Positions 38,384-46,604 of a stretch of DNA of 64,000 nucleotides are shown one piece after another (position 1 is the stretch's first letter; the number at the start of each line of letters is the position of its first letter). The DNA is from Halomonas getboli (lineage in GTDB: Bacteria; Pseudomonadota; Gammaproteobacteria; Pseudomonadales; Halomonadaceae). The stretch is from contig NZ_JALMEW010000006.1 of NCBI RefSeq assembly GCF_023094245.1, positions 1-64,000 of the forward strand, read 5' to 3'. The position numbers and the translations under genes were made by a program. The notes under the pieces are model-generated. The model made no database searches. It had not been told where the DNA came from and saw nothing but the letters and a program-made list of their open reading frames with translations.

Positions 38384-39113
38384 CGATCAGCTGCACGCCG
38401 ACGAGCGCCATGGCCAGCACCACCAGCCGGTAGAACAGCCGCTCGTTGACTCGATGCTGCAGCCACAGGCCGCTGCGCACCCCCGCCCAGGCCACCGGCA
38501 CCAGCACCAGCGAGGCCCAGATACTGGTCAGGTTGATCTCGCCGAGCAGCAGATAGGGCGGCAGCTTCATGAGATTGACCGAGGCGAACACCAGGGTCGT
38601 GGTGGCGATGAAGGTCATCTTGGGCAGTCGACGCGGCACCAGGTAGAGGTTCATCGGCGGCGCCCCGGCGTGGGCGATGAAGCTGGTGATGCCGGTGGCG
38701 ATCCCCGCCGGCCAGGCCCAGAAGGGGCGGATCGGCCGCGACGCGGCGGGCTTGGCGATCATGTAGACGACGAACAGCAGCGAGATCACGCCCAGCAGCA
38801 GGCGTACGTGGTCCTCGTCCAGGCGCTCCGCCATCAGGGTCGCCGCCGCCACGCCGATGGCCAGTCCCGGCAGCAGGCGCTTCACCTCGGCCATGTCGTG
38901 ATGTCCCCACCAGGCCTTCACCGCCAGCGCATCCATCACCAGCAGCAGCGGCAGCAGCAGGCCCGCCGCCTCGATGGGCCCGATGGCCAGCGCCATCAGC
39001 GGCACCGAGAGGGTGCCGAAGCCGCCAGCGAAACCGCCCTTGGAGACACCGGTGAGATAGGTGGAGAGCACGATCAGCGTCCAGGCGAGCCAGGAGTAGT
39101 CGGGCAGGGTCAT
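38367..39113 (-). CDS. TauE/SafE family membrane exporter
   Basis: This 248-residue integral membrane protein has about eight hydrophobic segments and the TauE/SafE pattern STYLTGVSKGGFAGGFGTLS near the N-terminus. The second half-repeat contains GITSFIAHAGAPPMNLYLVP. Family members are proposed to move sulfite, sulfoacetate or other organosulfur anions. No sulfur metabolism gene is nearby, so the substrate is unknown. Two perfect DnaA boxes lie 110-140 bases upstream of its start. The 3' end overlaps the convergent MHYT gene. Confidence 0.9.
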   Translation of the reverse strand: MTLPDYSWLAWTLIVLSTYLTGVSKGGFAGGFGTLSVPLMALAIGPIEAAGLLLPLLLVMDALAVKAWWGHHDMAEVKRLLPGLAIGVAAATLMAERLDEDHVRLLLGVISLLFVVYMIAKPAASRPIRPFWAWPAGIATGITSFIAHAGAPPMNLYLVPRRLPKMTFIATTTLVFASVNLMKLPPYLLLGEINLTSIWASLVLVPVAWAGVRSGLWLQHRVNERLFYRLVVLAMALVGVQLIVKALG

Positions 39114-39225
39114 GTGCGCATCCTTGTGCCCCGCGTCGGTCGGCGGGTTTTCATTGCAGTGAGCCAGTCAGAGAGCATACCGGGCCAAACACGCTTCTTT
39201 CATCTCGCGCGGCCGGCAAAGGGGA

Positions 39226-39251
39226 TGTGGATAACGAGGCGCTGTGGATAA
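39226..39251. promoter_or_regulatory. Two perfect DnaA boxes in tandem
   Basis: TGTGGATAA occurs at 39226-39234 and again at 39243-39251 in the same orientation. Each is the exact complement of the strong DnaA box TTATCCACA. They lie between the TauE-family gene and the tRNA-Arg terminator. Function is not evident: regulation of the exporter or a minor DnaA-titration site are possible. Confidence 0.7.
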
Positions 39252-39265
39252 AGGCGAGGCGAACG

Positions 39266-39297
39266 AAAAAGGGCCCACGGATAACCGTGGGCCCTTT
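39266..39297 (-). terminator. Rho-independent terminator of tRNA-Arg
   Basis: A 13-bp stem (GGGCCCACGG core plus AAA/TTT extension, loop ATAA) is followed on the minus strand by a T-run (plus-strand A5 at 39266-39270, shared with the stem base). It begins 11 bases after the tRNA 3' end. Confidence 0.93.
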
Positions 39298-39307
39298 CGA
39301 GATTCTG

Positions 39308-39384
39308 TGGCGCGCCCTAAAGGATTCGAACCTTTGACCTTCGCCTCCGGAGGGCGACGCTCTATCCAGCTGAGCTAAGGGCGC
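39308..39384 (-). tRNA. tRNA-Arg (anticodon CCG)
   Basis: The 77-nt gene folds as a full cloverleaf. The acceptor stem is GCGCCCT/AGGGCGC with discriminator G and an encoded CCA, and the D-arm is AGCTCAGCTGGATAGAGC. The anticodon loop is CTCCGGA with anticodon CCG, and the T-loop is TTCGAAT. It decodes CGG, a common codon in this GC-rich genome. It is a single-gene unit with its own terminator. Confidence 0.97.
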
Positions 39385-39561
39385 GCGGCGCCCGATGAAA
39401 CGCTGCCATCGAGCGAGCGCCATCCTACCGTGCCGCCTGGACGCTGTCCAGCCGCGAGGTCCCGCCGGCCGCCGGGGCATTCATGCCACGGTTGACCGGC
39501 GACATTTTCCGGGGTCGGGAGTATCGCTATACTTCGCCCAATACCCCGTCCGCGGCCCGAC

Positions 39562-39569
39562 AACAAGAA
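39562..39569 (+). promoter_or_regulatory. Candidate Hfq/Crc CA motif in the cytochrome leader
   Basis: AACAAGAA fits the AANAANAA catabolite-activity motif bound by Hfq with Crc in pseudomonads. It ends 16 bases before the GTG start of the cytochrome gene, next to the ribosome site, where binding would block translation. Crc is encoded 4.4 kb away. Short motifs occur by chance, so this is suggestive only. Confidence 0.4.
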
Positions 39570-39585
39570 CCCTCAAGAGGTGAGA

Positions 39586-40386
39586 GTGAATTCCCGCAAG
39601 CTGATTCTGGCATGCCTGACACTCTGCGGCCTGCTGGCGATGGCCTCGGCCCATGCCCAGCAGAAGATGGACCGCGAGGCCATCGCCGAGCGCCTGGCCC
39701 CGGTGGGCCAGCTGTGCCTGGAAGGCGAGGACTGCGGCACCGCCGTGGCCTCGGCCGGCGACGAGGCCACGAGCGGCGACGCGCCGATCGACGGCGAAGG
39801 CATCTACGGCAGCGTCTGCATGGCCTGCCACGAGACCGGCGCGGCCGGCGCTCCGGTGCGGGGCAACGAGGACGCCTGGGCCAGCCGCACCGAACAGGGT
39901 TTCGCGACCCTGCTGGATCACGCCATCAACGGCTACAACGCCATGCCGGCCCGCGGCGGCAACCCCAACCTCACCGACGAGGAGATGCACGCGGCGGTGG
40001 CCTACATGGTCGAGCCGGTGATGGAGGTACCCGCCACCGAGGGCGCCGCGGACGCCTCGGCGACGGAGGACACCGCAACCACGGGTGACGCCTCCGGCGG
40101 CGAGGGCTCCGGCGAGGCGAGTGCCACGGAGCCCGCCACCGCCGGCATCGACGGCGCCGCCGTCTACGGATCGGTGTGCATGGCCTGCCACGACACCGGC
40201 GCCGCGGGCGCCCCCAAGAAGGGCGACGCCACCGCCTGGGCGCCGCGCCTCGACAAGGGCATCGCAACCCTCTACGACCACGCCATCAACGGCTTCAACG
40301 CCATGCCCGCCAAGGGCGGCAACCCCAGTCTGTCCGACGACGAGGTCAAGGCGGCGGTCGACCATCTGGTCAGCGCCGCGCAATAG
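39586..40386 (+). CDS. Di-heme cytochrome c5 family protein
   Basis: This 266-residue periplasmic protein has a signal peptide (cleavage near AHA-QQ, about residue 24) and two cytochrome c5-type domains. Each has a CMACH heme site (C78-H82 and C198-H202), followed by the axial-ligand region NGYNAMPARGG or NGFNAMPAKGG. The two domains are clearly duplicates joined by an acidic Thr/Ala/Glu linker (about 148-188). Such proteins donate electrons to terminal oxidases or act in stress respiration. The GTG at 39586 was preferred over the GTG two codons earlier because AGAGG then sits at proper spacing. In Pseudomonas a cytochrome c5 gene lies near rep, as here. Confidence 0.9.
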   Translation: MNSRKLILACLTLCGLLAMASAHAQQKMDREAIAERLAPVGQLCLEGEDCGTAVASAGDEATSGDAPIDGEGIYGSVCMACHETGAAGAPVRGNEDAWASRTEQGFATLLDHAINGYNAMPARGGNPNLTDEEMHAAVAYMVEPVMEVPATEGAADASATEDTATTGDASGGEGSGEASATEPATAGIDGAAVYGSVCMACHDTGAAGAPKKGDATAWAPRLDKGIATLYDHAINGFNAMPAKGGNPSLSDDEVKAAVDHLVSAAQ

Positions 40387-40452
40387 CGCGAAGGCCGCCT
40401 CCACCACGACCGCGGGGCGCCGAATGGCGCCCCGCGGTCGTTATGCGATTCC

Positions 40453-40529
40453 TCGACCCTCGACCCTCGACCCTCGACCCTCGACCCTCGACCCTCGACC
40501 CTCGACCCTCGACCCTCGACCCTCGACCC
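40453..40529. repeat. 7-bp tandem repeat array, 11 perfect copies
   Basis: TCGACCC is repeated eleven times with no mismatch (77 bases). The array ends five bases before the last base of the rep stop codon (minus strand, 40535-40537). It fills most of the 148-bp space between the convergent cytochrome and rep genes. Like the array at 1-126, it directly follows the stop codon of a minus-strand gene. Confidence 0.97.
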
Positions 40530-40534
40530 CAGGA

Positions 40535-42592
40535 TCATCCCAGCAGCGAGCGCAGCCCGGCGATGGCATCCTTGCCGCGGGCCTGCTTCTTCTCCGGGTC
40601 CTCGCGGTCGGCCCGGCCCTCCCACTCCAGGGCGTCCTCCGGCAGCTCGTCGAGGAAGCGGCTCGGCGTGCAGTCCATCAGCTCGCCGTAGGCCTTGCGC
40701 TGGCGCGCCAGGGTCATGGTCAGGGTGCGCCGCGCCCGGGTGATGCCCACGTAGGCCAGGCGCCGCTCCTCCTCGACCGTGCCCACCTCGATGGCGTTGC
40801 GATGCGGCAGCAGCTCCTCCTCGAGGCCCATCAGGTAGACATGGGGAAACTCGAGGCCCTTGGAGGCGTGCATGGTCAACAGCTGCACGCGGTCGGAGTC
40901 GTCTTCCTCGGCCTGCTGCTCGAGGATGTCGCGCAGCACCAGCCGCGAGATCGCCGCTTCGACGCCGTCGGTCTCGGTGGCCGCGCTGGCGGTGTCCTCG
41001 TCGGGATCGGCGCCCATCGACTTCTCGAGCTGGTCGATCAGCGTCCAGACGTTGGCCATGCGGCGTTCGGCGATGGTCGGCGCGCTGGCGTTCTGATAGA
41101 GCCAGGCCTCGTAGTCCATCTCGCGCAGCATGTCGCGGATGGCATCGATGGCATCGCCGCCGTCCATGCGCCGGCGCACGCCCTCGATAAAGTGCGTGAA
41201 ACGACCGAGGCGCTCGACCGCGCGGGTCGGCAGAAGCTCGGCCAGCCCCAGCTCCTGGCAGGCGGCGAACAGCGAGCCGCCGCGCTCGGTAGCGTAGTTG
41301 GCCAGCTTCTCCAGGGTGCTGGGGCCGATCTCGCGGCGCGGCACGTTGACGATGCGCAGGAAGGCGTTGTCGTCGGCCGGATTGATCAGCAGCCGCAGGT
41401 AGGCCATGGCGTCCTTGATCTCGTTGCGCGAGAAGAAGGAGGTGCCGCCGGAGAGCTTGTAGGGAATCTGGTAGTGCTGCAGCTTGAGCTCCAGCAGCCG
41501 GGCCTGGAAGTTGCCGCGGTAGAGCACCGCGAAGTCGCGCCACTCGGCGCGCTCCTTGATGCGCCGGGTGAGGATCTCGCTGGCCACCCGCTCGGCCTCG
41601 GCCTCCTCGTGGCGATTGACCACCACGCGGATCGCCGCGCCCTGCCCCATGTCCGACCACAGGGTCTTCTCGTAGACGTGGGGGTTGTTGGCGATCAGGG
41701 TGTTGGCGGCGCGCAGAATGGTGCCGGTGGAACGGTAGTTCTGCTCCAGCTTGATGACGTTCAGGCGCGGGAAGTCCTCGCCCAGGGTCACCAGGTTCTC
41801 GGGCCGCGCCCCGCGCCAGGCGTAGATCGACTGGTCGTCGTCGCCCACCACGGTGAAGGTCTGGCGCTCGGCCATCAGCAGCTGCACCAGCTGGTACTGG
41901 CTGACATTGGTGTCCTGATACTCGTCCACCAGCATGTAGTGGATCTTGCGCCGCCACCGCGAGAGGGCCTCGGGGTCGTCGCGCAGCAGCGTCACCGGCA
42001 GCAGGATCAGGTCGTCGAAGTCGACCGCGTTGTAGGCCTTGAGGTGGCGACCGTAGGCCTCGTAGACCCGGGCGGCGAACAGCTCGTCCTCGCTGTTGGC
42101 ATGAGAGAGCGCCTGGCCGGGCAGCACCAGATCGTTCTTCCAGTTGGAGATGGTCGCCTGGACCTGATTGATCTGGTCGGCGTCGACCTGGGCGTCCTTG
42201 TTCATCAGGTCACGCAGCAGCGCCTTGGCGTCCTCGGGGTCGAACAGCGAGAAGCCCGGCTTGTAGCCCAGCGCCTTGAGCTCGCCGCGGATGATGTTGA
42301 GGCCGAGGGTGTGGAAGGTCGACACCGTCAGGCCGTGGCCCTGGCGGCCCTGGAGCATCTTGCCCACCCGCTCCTTCATCTCGCGGGCGGCCTTGTTGGT
42401 GAAGGTCACCGCGGCGATGCGCCGGGCGCTCATGCCGCACTCCTGCACCAGGTAAGCGATCTTGGTGGTGATCACGCTGGTCTTGCCCGAGCCGGCACCG
42501 GCCAGCACCAGGCAGGGACCGTCGATGGCGCGCACCGCCTCCCGCTGACGCGGGTTGAGCTTGGCGATGCGGCTGGCGATGCTCTGGTTCAT
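40535..42592 (-). CDS. rep: ATP-dependent DNA helicase Rep
   Basis: Rep (685 residues) is a 3'-5' superfamily 1 helicase that clears proteins ahead of replication forks. Visible motifs are the Walker A GAGSGKT, motif Ia [15 protein letters not shown], the DEYQDT box, [21 protein letters not shown], and the C-terminal [16 protein letters not shown] and YVGITRAR. Its close similarity to E. coli Rep through the 2B domain, and its length under 700 residues, favour Rep over UvrD or PcrA. The start overlaps the trmL stop. The 3' end abuts the 7-bp repeat array. Confidence 0.95.
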   Translation of the reverse strand: MNQSIASRIAKLNPRQREAVRAIDGPCLVLAGAGSGKTSVITTKIAYLVQECGMSARRIAAVTFTNKAAREMKERVGKMLQGRQGHGLTVSTFHTLGLNIIRGELKALGYKPGFSLFDPEDAKALLRDLMNKDAQVDADQINQVQATISNWKNDLVLPGQALSHANSEDELFAARVYEAYGRHLKAYNAVDFDDLILLPVTLLRDDPEALSRWRRKIHYMLVDEYQDTNVSQYQLVQLLMAERQTFTVVGDDDQSIYAWRGARPENLVTLGEDFPRLNVIKLEQNYRSTGTILRAANTLIANNPHVYEKTLWSDMGQGAAIRVVVNRHEEAEAERVASEILTRRIKERAEWRDFAVLYRGNFQARLLELKLQHYQIPYKLSGGTSFFSRNEIKDAMAYLRLLINPADDNAFLRIVNVPRREIGPSTLEKLANYATERGGSLFAACQELGLAELLPTRAVERLGRFTHFIEGVRRRMDGGDAIDAIRDMLREMDYEAWLYQNASAPTIAERRMANVWTLIDQLEKSMGADPDEDTASAATETDGVEAAISRLVLRDILEQQAEEDDSDRVQLLTMHASKGLEFPHVYLMGLEEELLPHRNAIEVGTVEEERRLAYVGITRARRTLTMTLARQRKAYGELMDCTPSRFLDELPEDALEWEGRADREDPEKKQARGKDAIAGLRSLLG

Positions 42593-43125
42593 GCGTCACT
42601 CCTCGGCACGGCGTTCGACTCGCTTGCGGGAAGGCCGATCTCGGGAAGCCCGGCGCCCGGCAGGCCGGACCCGACGAATCCCAGCTGGCGCCAGGCCTCG
42701 TAGACCAGCACCGCGGCGGCGTTGGACAGGTTCAGGCTGCGGCTCTCGGCCAGCATGGGAATGCGCAGGCGCTGGGCCTCGGGCAGGGCATCGAGCATCG
42801 CCTGGGGCAGGCCGCGGGTCTCGGGGCCGAAGACCAGAACGTCACCCTCGCGGTAATCGGGCTCGTGATAGCCGGTACGCCCGCGGGTCGAGACGGCGAA
42901 GACCCGCGTCGGCGCCACGGCGTCGAGAAAGGCCGCCCAGTCGGCATGCACTCGCACCCGGGCCCACTCATGATAGTCGAGGCCGGCGCGGCGCAGCCGC
43001 TTGTCGTCGAGGGTGAAGCCCAGCGGCTCGATCAGGTGCAGCCGGAAACCGGTGTTGGCGCACAGGCGGATCAGGTTGCCGGTGTTGGGCGGGATCTCGG
43101 GCTGGTAGAGCACCACGTCGAGCAT
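42589..43125 (-). CDS. trmL: tRNA (cytidine/uridine-2'-O-)-methyltransferase TrmL
   Basis: This 178-residue SPOUT-family enzyme methylates the wobble ribose of certain leucine tRNAs. Family motifs are [29 protein letters not shown] (S-adenosylmethionine knot) and [19 protein letters not shown]. The C-terminal 25 residues extend beyond the usual end and include two GLP repeats. The gene is translationally coupled to rep by a four-base overlap. Confidence 0.94.
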   Translation of the reverse strand: MLDVVLYQPEIPPNTGNLIRLCANTGFRLHLIEPLGFTLDDKRLRRAGLDYHEWARVRVHADWAAFLDAVAPTRVFAVSTRGRTGYHEPDYREGDVLVFGPETRGLPQAMLDALPEAQRLRIPMLAESRSLNLSNAAAVLVYEAWRQLGFVGSGLPGAGLPEIGLPASESNAVPRSDA

Positions 43126-43173
43126 CGATGACTCCTGTGGACGGCGGGGCCGGTAAAAGGCAGAGCCGACAAC

Positions 43174-43204
43174 GCGCTCGGGCCCCGAAACGGGGCCCGA
43201 GGCG
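43174..43204. terminator. Strong GC hairpin between pyrE and trmL
   Basis: CTCGGGCCCCG-AAA-CGGGGCCCGAG (43177-43201) is a perfect 11-bp stem with a 3-base loop, extended by GCGC pairs. It lies downstream of pyrE on the minus strand. No T-run is adjacent, so it is a possible Rho-assisted or processing hairpin. Confidence 0.5.
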
Positions 43205-43244
43205 CAGCGAGGGGCGGCCGGTCTCGGCGCCCTGGCGGGCGGGC

Positions 43245-43925
43245 TCAGTCGGCCGAGATGCCGTAGCGGTCGCGGTAGGCGCGAATCGCCTCGGCGTGGC
43301 CGCGCAGTTCGTCGCTGGCGTGGACCTCGAGGTATTCGAGCACCATGTCCAGGGTGACGATGCTCACCACCGGCATGCCGTAGGCGGCCTCGACCTGCTG
43401 GATGGCGCTGCGCGGATCGGCTTCGTCGCCGCCGCGTTCCTGGCGATCCAGGGCCACCACCACGCCGGCGGCCTCGGCGCCGGCGCCCTCGATCAGCCCC
43501 ATCACCTCGCGGATCGCGGTGCCGGCAGTGATGACGTCGTCGATGATCAGGATGCGGCCGGAAAGCGCAGCGCCGACGATGTTGCCGCCTTCGCCGTGGG
43601 CCTTGGCCTCCTTGCGATTGAACGCATAGGGCAGGTCGCGGTCATGATGATCCGCCAGGGCCACCGCGGTGGTCGCGGCCAGGGGAATGCCCTTGTAGGC
43701 CGGGCCGAACAGCACGTCGGCCTCGAGGCCGCTGTCGGCGATGGCCTGGGCGTAGAACCGGCCCAGCTTCGCCAGGGCGCGGCCGCTCTTGAACAGGCCG
43801 GCGTTGAAGAAGTAGGGGCTGGTGCGCCCGGACTTGAGGGTGAACTCGCCGAAGCGCAGCACGCCCTGCTCGATGGCGAACTCGATGAAGGCCTGCTGAT
43901 ACGGTTGCAGGGTCGATGCGGCCAC
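43245..43925 (-). CDS. pyrE: Orotate phosphoribosyltransferase
   Basis: PyrE (226 residues) converts orotate and PRPP to OMP in pyrimidine synthesis. The sequence contains [45 protein letters not shown] and the PRPP loop [14 protein letters not shown], all canonical. The start is GTG at 43925, since AGGAGG lies four bases upstream. An ATG 14 codons earlier would add residues absent from the family. It is divergent from crc with 91 bases between, as in Pseudomonas. Confidence 0.97.
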   Translation of the reverse strand: MAASTLQPYQQAFIEFAIEQGVLRFGEFTLKSGRTSPYFFNAGLFKSGRALAKLGRFYAQAIADSGLEADVLFGPAYKGIPLAATTAVALADHHDRDLPYAFNRKEAKAHGEGGNIVGAALSGRILIIDDVITAGTAIREVMGLIEGAGAEAAGVVVALDRQERGGDEADPRSAIQQVEAAYGMPVVSIVTLDMVLEYLEVHASDELRGHAEAIRAYRDRYGISAD

Positions 43926-43965
43926 GGAGCCTCCTATCACGTCTATTGGCGGACGCCATTTACCC

Positions 43966-43981
43966 AAACGTCGAAACGTCG
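43966..43981. promoter_or_regulatory. 8-bp tandem direct repeat in the pyrE-crc intergenic region
   Basis: AAACGTCG is repeated twice without a gap, just before a TATCAT hexamer (43984-43989) that may be the crc -10 box. A direct repeat at this spot could be an operator. No regulator can be named from the sequence. Confidence 0.35.
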
Positions 43982-44016
43982 GGTATCATACACGCGCGAC
44001 GCAAAAGGGACCATGT

Positions 44017-44784
44017 ATGAAAATCGCCACCATCAATGTGAATGGCATCCGAGAGGCGGTCGGTCGGGGCTTTCTCGACTGGCTGGCCAACCAGGATGCC
44101 GACGTCGTCTGCGTGCAGAATCTCAAGGCCAAGAGCTTCGAGCTCGACGACAGCATCCTCTATCCGGAGGGTTACGAGGGCTATTTCCTCGATGCGGAAC
44201 AGGACGGCTTCTCGGGCGTCGGCCTGTACTGCCGCAAGATCCCCAAGGCGATCATGTATGGCCTCGGCTTCCCGCAGTGCGACCACGAGGCGCGCTTCCT
44301 GCAGGCCGACTACGACCGCTTCAGCATCGCCAGCTTCCTGATGCCGGACGGCAGCGACCCGGCCGCCAAGCAGGCCTTCATGGCCCAGTACCAGGAATAC
44401 CTGTCGAAGATGGCCCGCAAGCGCCGCGAGTACATCATCTGCGGCACCTGGCACATCGCCCACAAGACCATCGACCTGGAGAACTGGGCCGACAACCAGA
44501 CGACGCCCGGCTTCAAGCCCGAGGAGCGCGCCTGGATGGATCAGGTGCTCGGCCCGACCGGTTTCATCGACACCTTCCGTGAGATCAACCGCGACGCCGG
44601 TGAATACACCTGGTGGCCGGCGCTGGACCAGGACCAGCCCCGCGAGCGCCAGGAAGGCTGGCGGATCGACTACCAGCTGGTCGGCCCCAACTTCCGCCGC
44701 CACGTGGTGGACGCCTGGATCGACTACGACGCGACCTTCTCCGAGTACGCGCCGCTGATCGTCGAGTACGACCTGCCGCTGTAA
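44017..44784 (+). CDS. crc: Catabolite repression control protein Crc (inactive exonuclease III fold)
   Basis: This 255-residue protein has the exonuclease III/EEP fold but lacks its active site. Exonuclease III CLQETK is CVQNLK here (N35 for the metal-binding Glu). GDFN is changed to GTWH (143-146), and the final SDH motif is SEYAPLIV. This pattern, the segment KRREYIICGTWHIAH and the position opposite pyrE match Pseudomonas Crc, an Hfq partner that represses translation of catabolic mRNAs. An active nuclease is unlikely. GGGA precedes the ATG at 44017. A nearby ATG at 44013 is out of frame. Confidence 0.88.
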   Translation: MKIATINVNGIREAVGRGFLDWLANQDADVVCVQNLKAKSFELDDSILYPEGYEGYFLDAEQDGFSGVGLYCRKIPKAIMYGLGFPQCDHEARFLQADYDRFSIASFLMPDGSDPAAKQAFMAQYQEYLSKMARKRREYIICGTWHIAHKTIDLENWADNQTTPGFKPEERAWMDQVLGPTGFIDTFREINRDAGEYTWWPALDQDQPRERQEGWRIDYQLVGPNFRRHVVDAWIDYDATFSEYAPLIVEYDLPL

Positions 44785-44819
44785 CGCGCCTCCCTTCGTC
44801 GCCGTCATGCCCAGGCATG

Positions 44820-44854
44820 ACGCAGCACGCCGGCCCCTGGCCGGCGTGCTGCGT
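44820..44854 (+). terminator. Intrinsic terminator after crc
   Basis: A 16-bp stem (core GCAGCACGCCGGCC with its complement) closes a 3-base loop and is followed by GTTTCT on the plus strand. It lies between the convergent crc and rph genes and probably ends crc transcription. Confidence 0.8.
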
Positions 44855-44882
44855 TTCTGGGCGACGCGTCTGACGAAAGCCG

Positions 44883-45620
44883 TCAGCCGCGGATACCCAG
44901 CGCCTCGCGCTGATGGTCGAACAGCGAGGCTCCGGCCTGCTCGGCCAGGTCGAGCATGGCATTGAGCTCGGCGCGGCTGTAGGTGCCGGACTCGGCGGTG
45001 CCCTGCACTTCGATCAGCCCGCCGCCCTCGGCCATCACCACGTTCATGTCGGTGCCGGCGCGGGAATCCTCCGGATAGTCGAGGTCGACCACCGGCACGC
45101 CGTTGTAGATGCCCACCGAGACCGAGCTCACCAACTGATGGAAGGGATCGCCCTTGATCAGCTTCTCGCGCTGCAGGTAGCGCACGGCATCGATCAGCGC
45201 CACACAGCCGCCGGTGATCGACGCCGTGCGGGTGCCGCCGTCGGCCTGGATGACGTCGCAGTCCACGGTGATGGTGTACTCGCCGAGCTTCTTCAGGTTT
45301 ACCGCCGCGCGCAGCGAACGACCGATCAGCCGCTGGATCTCCAGCGTGCGGCCGCCCTGCTTGCCCCGGGTCGCCTCGCGGCCGCCGCGGGTGTGGGTGG
45401 CGCGGGGCAGCATGCCGTACTCGGCGGTGACCCAGCCCTGCTTCTTGCCGCGCAGCCAACGCGGCACGCCGGCCTCGACGCTGGCGTTGCACAGCACCTT
45501 GGTATCACCGAACTCGACCAGCACCGAGCCCTCGGCGTGGCGCGTGTAGTCGCGGGTCAGACGGATCTCGCGGGGCTCGTCGGGGGCGCGTCCGCTGGGA
45601 CGCCGGAAGTCCTCGGCCAT
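44883..45620 (-). CDS. rph: Ribonuclease PH
   Basis: RNase PH (245 residues) trims tRNA 3' ends by phosphorolysis. Signatures are [20 protein letters not shown] at the start, [15 protein letters not shown], and [19 protein letters not shown], which carries the paired catalytic aspartates. Length is normal and full, unlike the frameshifted gene of some E. coli K-12 strains. It is divergent from yicC, the usual arrangement. Confidence 0.97.
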   Translation of the reverse strand: MAEDFRRPSGRAPDEPREIRLTRDYTRHAEGSVLVEFGDTKVLCNASVEAGVPRWLRGKKQGWVTAEYGMLPRATHTRGGREATRGKQGGRTLEIQRLIGRSLRAAVNLKKLGEYTITVDCDVIQADGGTRTASITGGCVALIDAVRYLQREKLIKGDPFHQLVSSVSVGIYNGVPVVDLDYPEDSRAGTDMNVVMAEGGGLIEVQGTAESGTYSRAELNAMLDLAEQAGASLFDHQREALGIRG

Positions 45621-45732
45621 GTCAGCTCTCTCGCAGTCGAAAATGGATGGCTCGCCATTCTACACGGCCTGTCGAGGGAATCGGTTACACTGACTCGCCC
45701 ACGCCATCGACCGACCCACAAGGAGCCCCGCC

Positions 45733-46596
45733 ATGGTGCACAGCATGACCGCCTTCTCGCGTCAGGATCGCGACGCCGACTGGGGCCGGCTGCAGCTGGA
45801 GCTCAGGTCGGTCAACCAGCGCTATCTCGATCCCCACTTCCGCCTGCCCGAGGCGCTGCGCGACCTTGAGCCCGGCTTCCGCGATGCGCTGAGAAACCGC
45901 CTGGCCCGCGGCAAGGTCGAGTGCACCCTGCGCTTCGAGCCCGCCGAGCGCAGCGCCGAGGCCAGCGTCGATCAGGCGAAGCTGCGCGCCCTGGGCGCGG
46001 CGCTAAGCGAGGTGCGCGAGACCGTGCCCGAGGCCCCCATGCCCGACGCCCTGGCACTGCTCGACCATCCCGGCGTGCTCGAGGCGCCGGGGCTCGACCT
46101 CCAGGCGGTCAAGGCAGAAGCCAACGTCCTGTTCGACGCTGCCCTGAACGACCTGATCGCCGGCCGCGCCCGCGAGGGCGATCAGCTCGCCGAGCTGATC
46201 CGCGAGCGGCTGGCCGGCATCCGCGCCCAGGTCGACGAGGTCCGTGGCCTGCTGCCGACCATCCTCGAGCGCCAGCGCGCCCAGCTGCTCGACCGGCTGG
46301 CCGAGATGCACACCGAGCTCGAGCCCCAGCGCCTGGAGGCCGAACTGGTACTGCTGGCCCAGAAGGCCGACGTGGCGGAAGAGCTCGACCGGCTGGAGAC
46401 CCACGTCGGCGAGGTCGAGCGCCAGCTCAGGCAGAAGGGCCCGATCGGCCGCCGCCTGGACTTCCTGATGCAGGAACTCAACCGCGAGGCCAACACCCTG
46501 TCATCGAAGTCGGTGGTCGCCGACACCACCCGCTGCGCGGTGGAGCTCAAGGTGCTGATCGAGCAGATGCGCGAGCAGATCCAGAATATCGAGTAG
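45733..46596 (+). CDS. yicC: YicC family endoribonuclease
   Basis: This 287-residue protein begins MVHSMTAFSRQDRDADWGRL and has the C-terminal DUF1732 motif GPIGRRLDFLMQELNREANT followed by LSSKS. YicC proteins are metal-dependent endoribonucleases involved in small-RNA turnover. AGGAG lies seven bases before the ATG. In related genomes gmk follows directly. Here it is followed after eight bases by a sensor kinase gene, and gmk is 7.4 kb away. Confidence 0.93.
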   Translation: MVHSMTAFSRQDRDADWGRLQLELRSVNQRYLDPHFRLPEALRDLEPGFRDALRNRLARGKVECTLRFEPAERSAEASVDQAKLRALGAALSEVRETVPEAPMPDALALLDHPGVLEAPGLDLQAVKAEANVLFDAALNDLIAGRAREGDQLAELIRERLAGIRAQVDEVRGLLPTILERQRAQLLDRLAEMHTELEPQRLEAELVLLAQKADVAEELDRLETHVGEVERQLRQKGPIGRRLDFLMQELNREANTLSSKSVVADTTRCAVELKVLIEQMREQIQNIE

Positions 46597-46604
46597 CCAC
46601 GCCG

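Noticed and set aside
40085..42703. Long plus-strand frame through the 7-bp repeat and across rep
   Set aside because: The repeat has no stop in this frame, and the rest is antisense to rep. The encoded TLDPRPS repeats are an artefact of the array.
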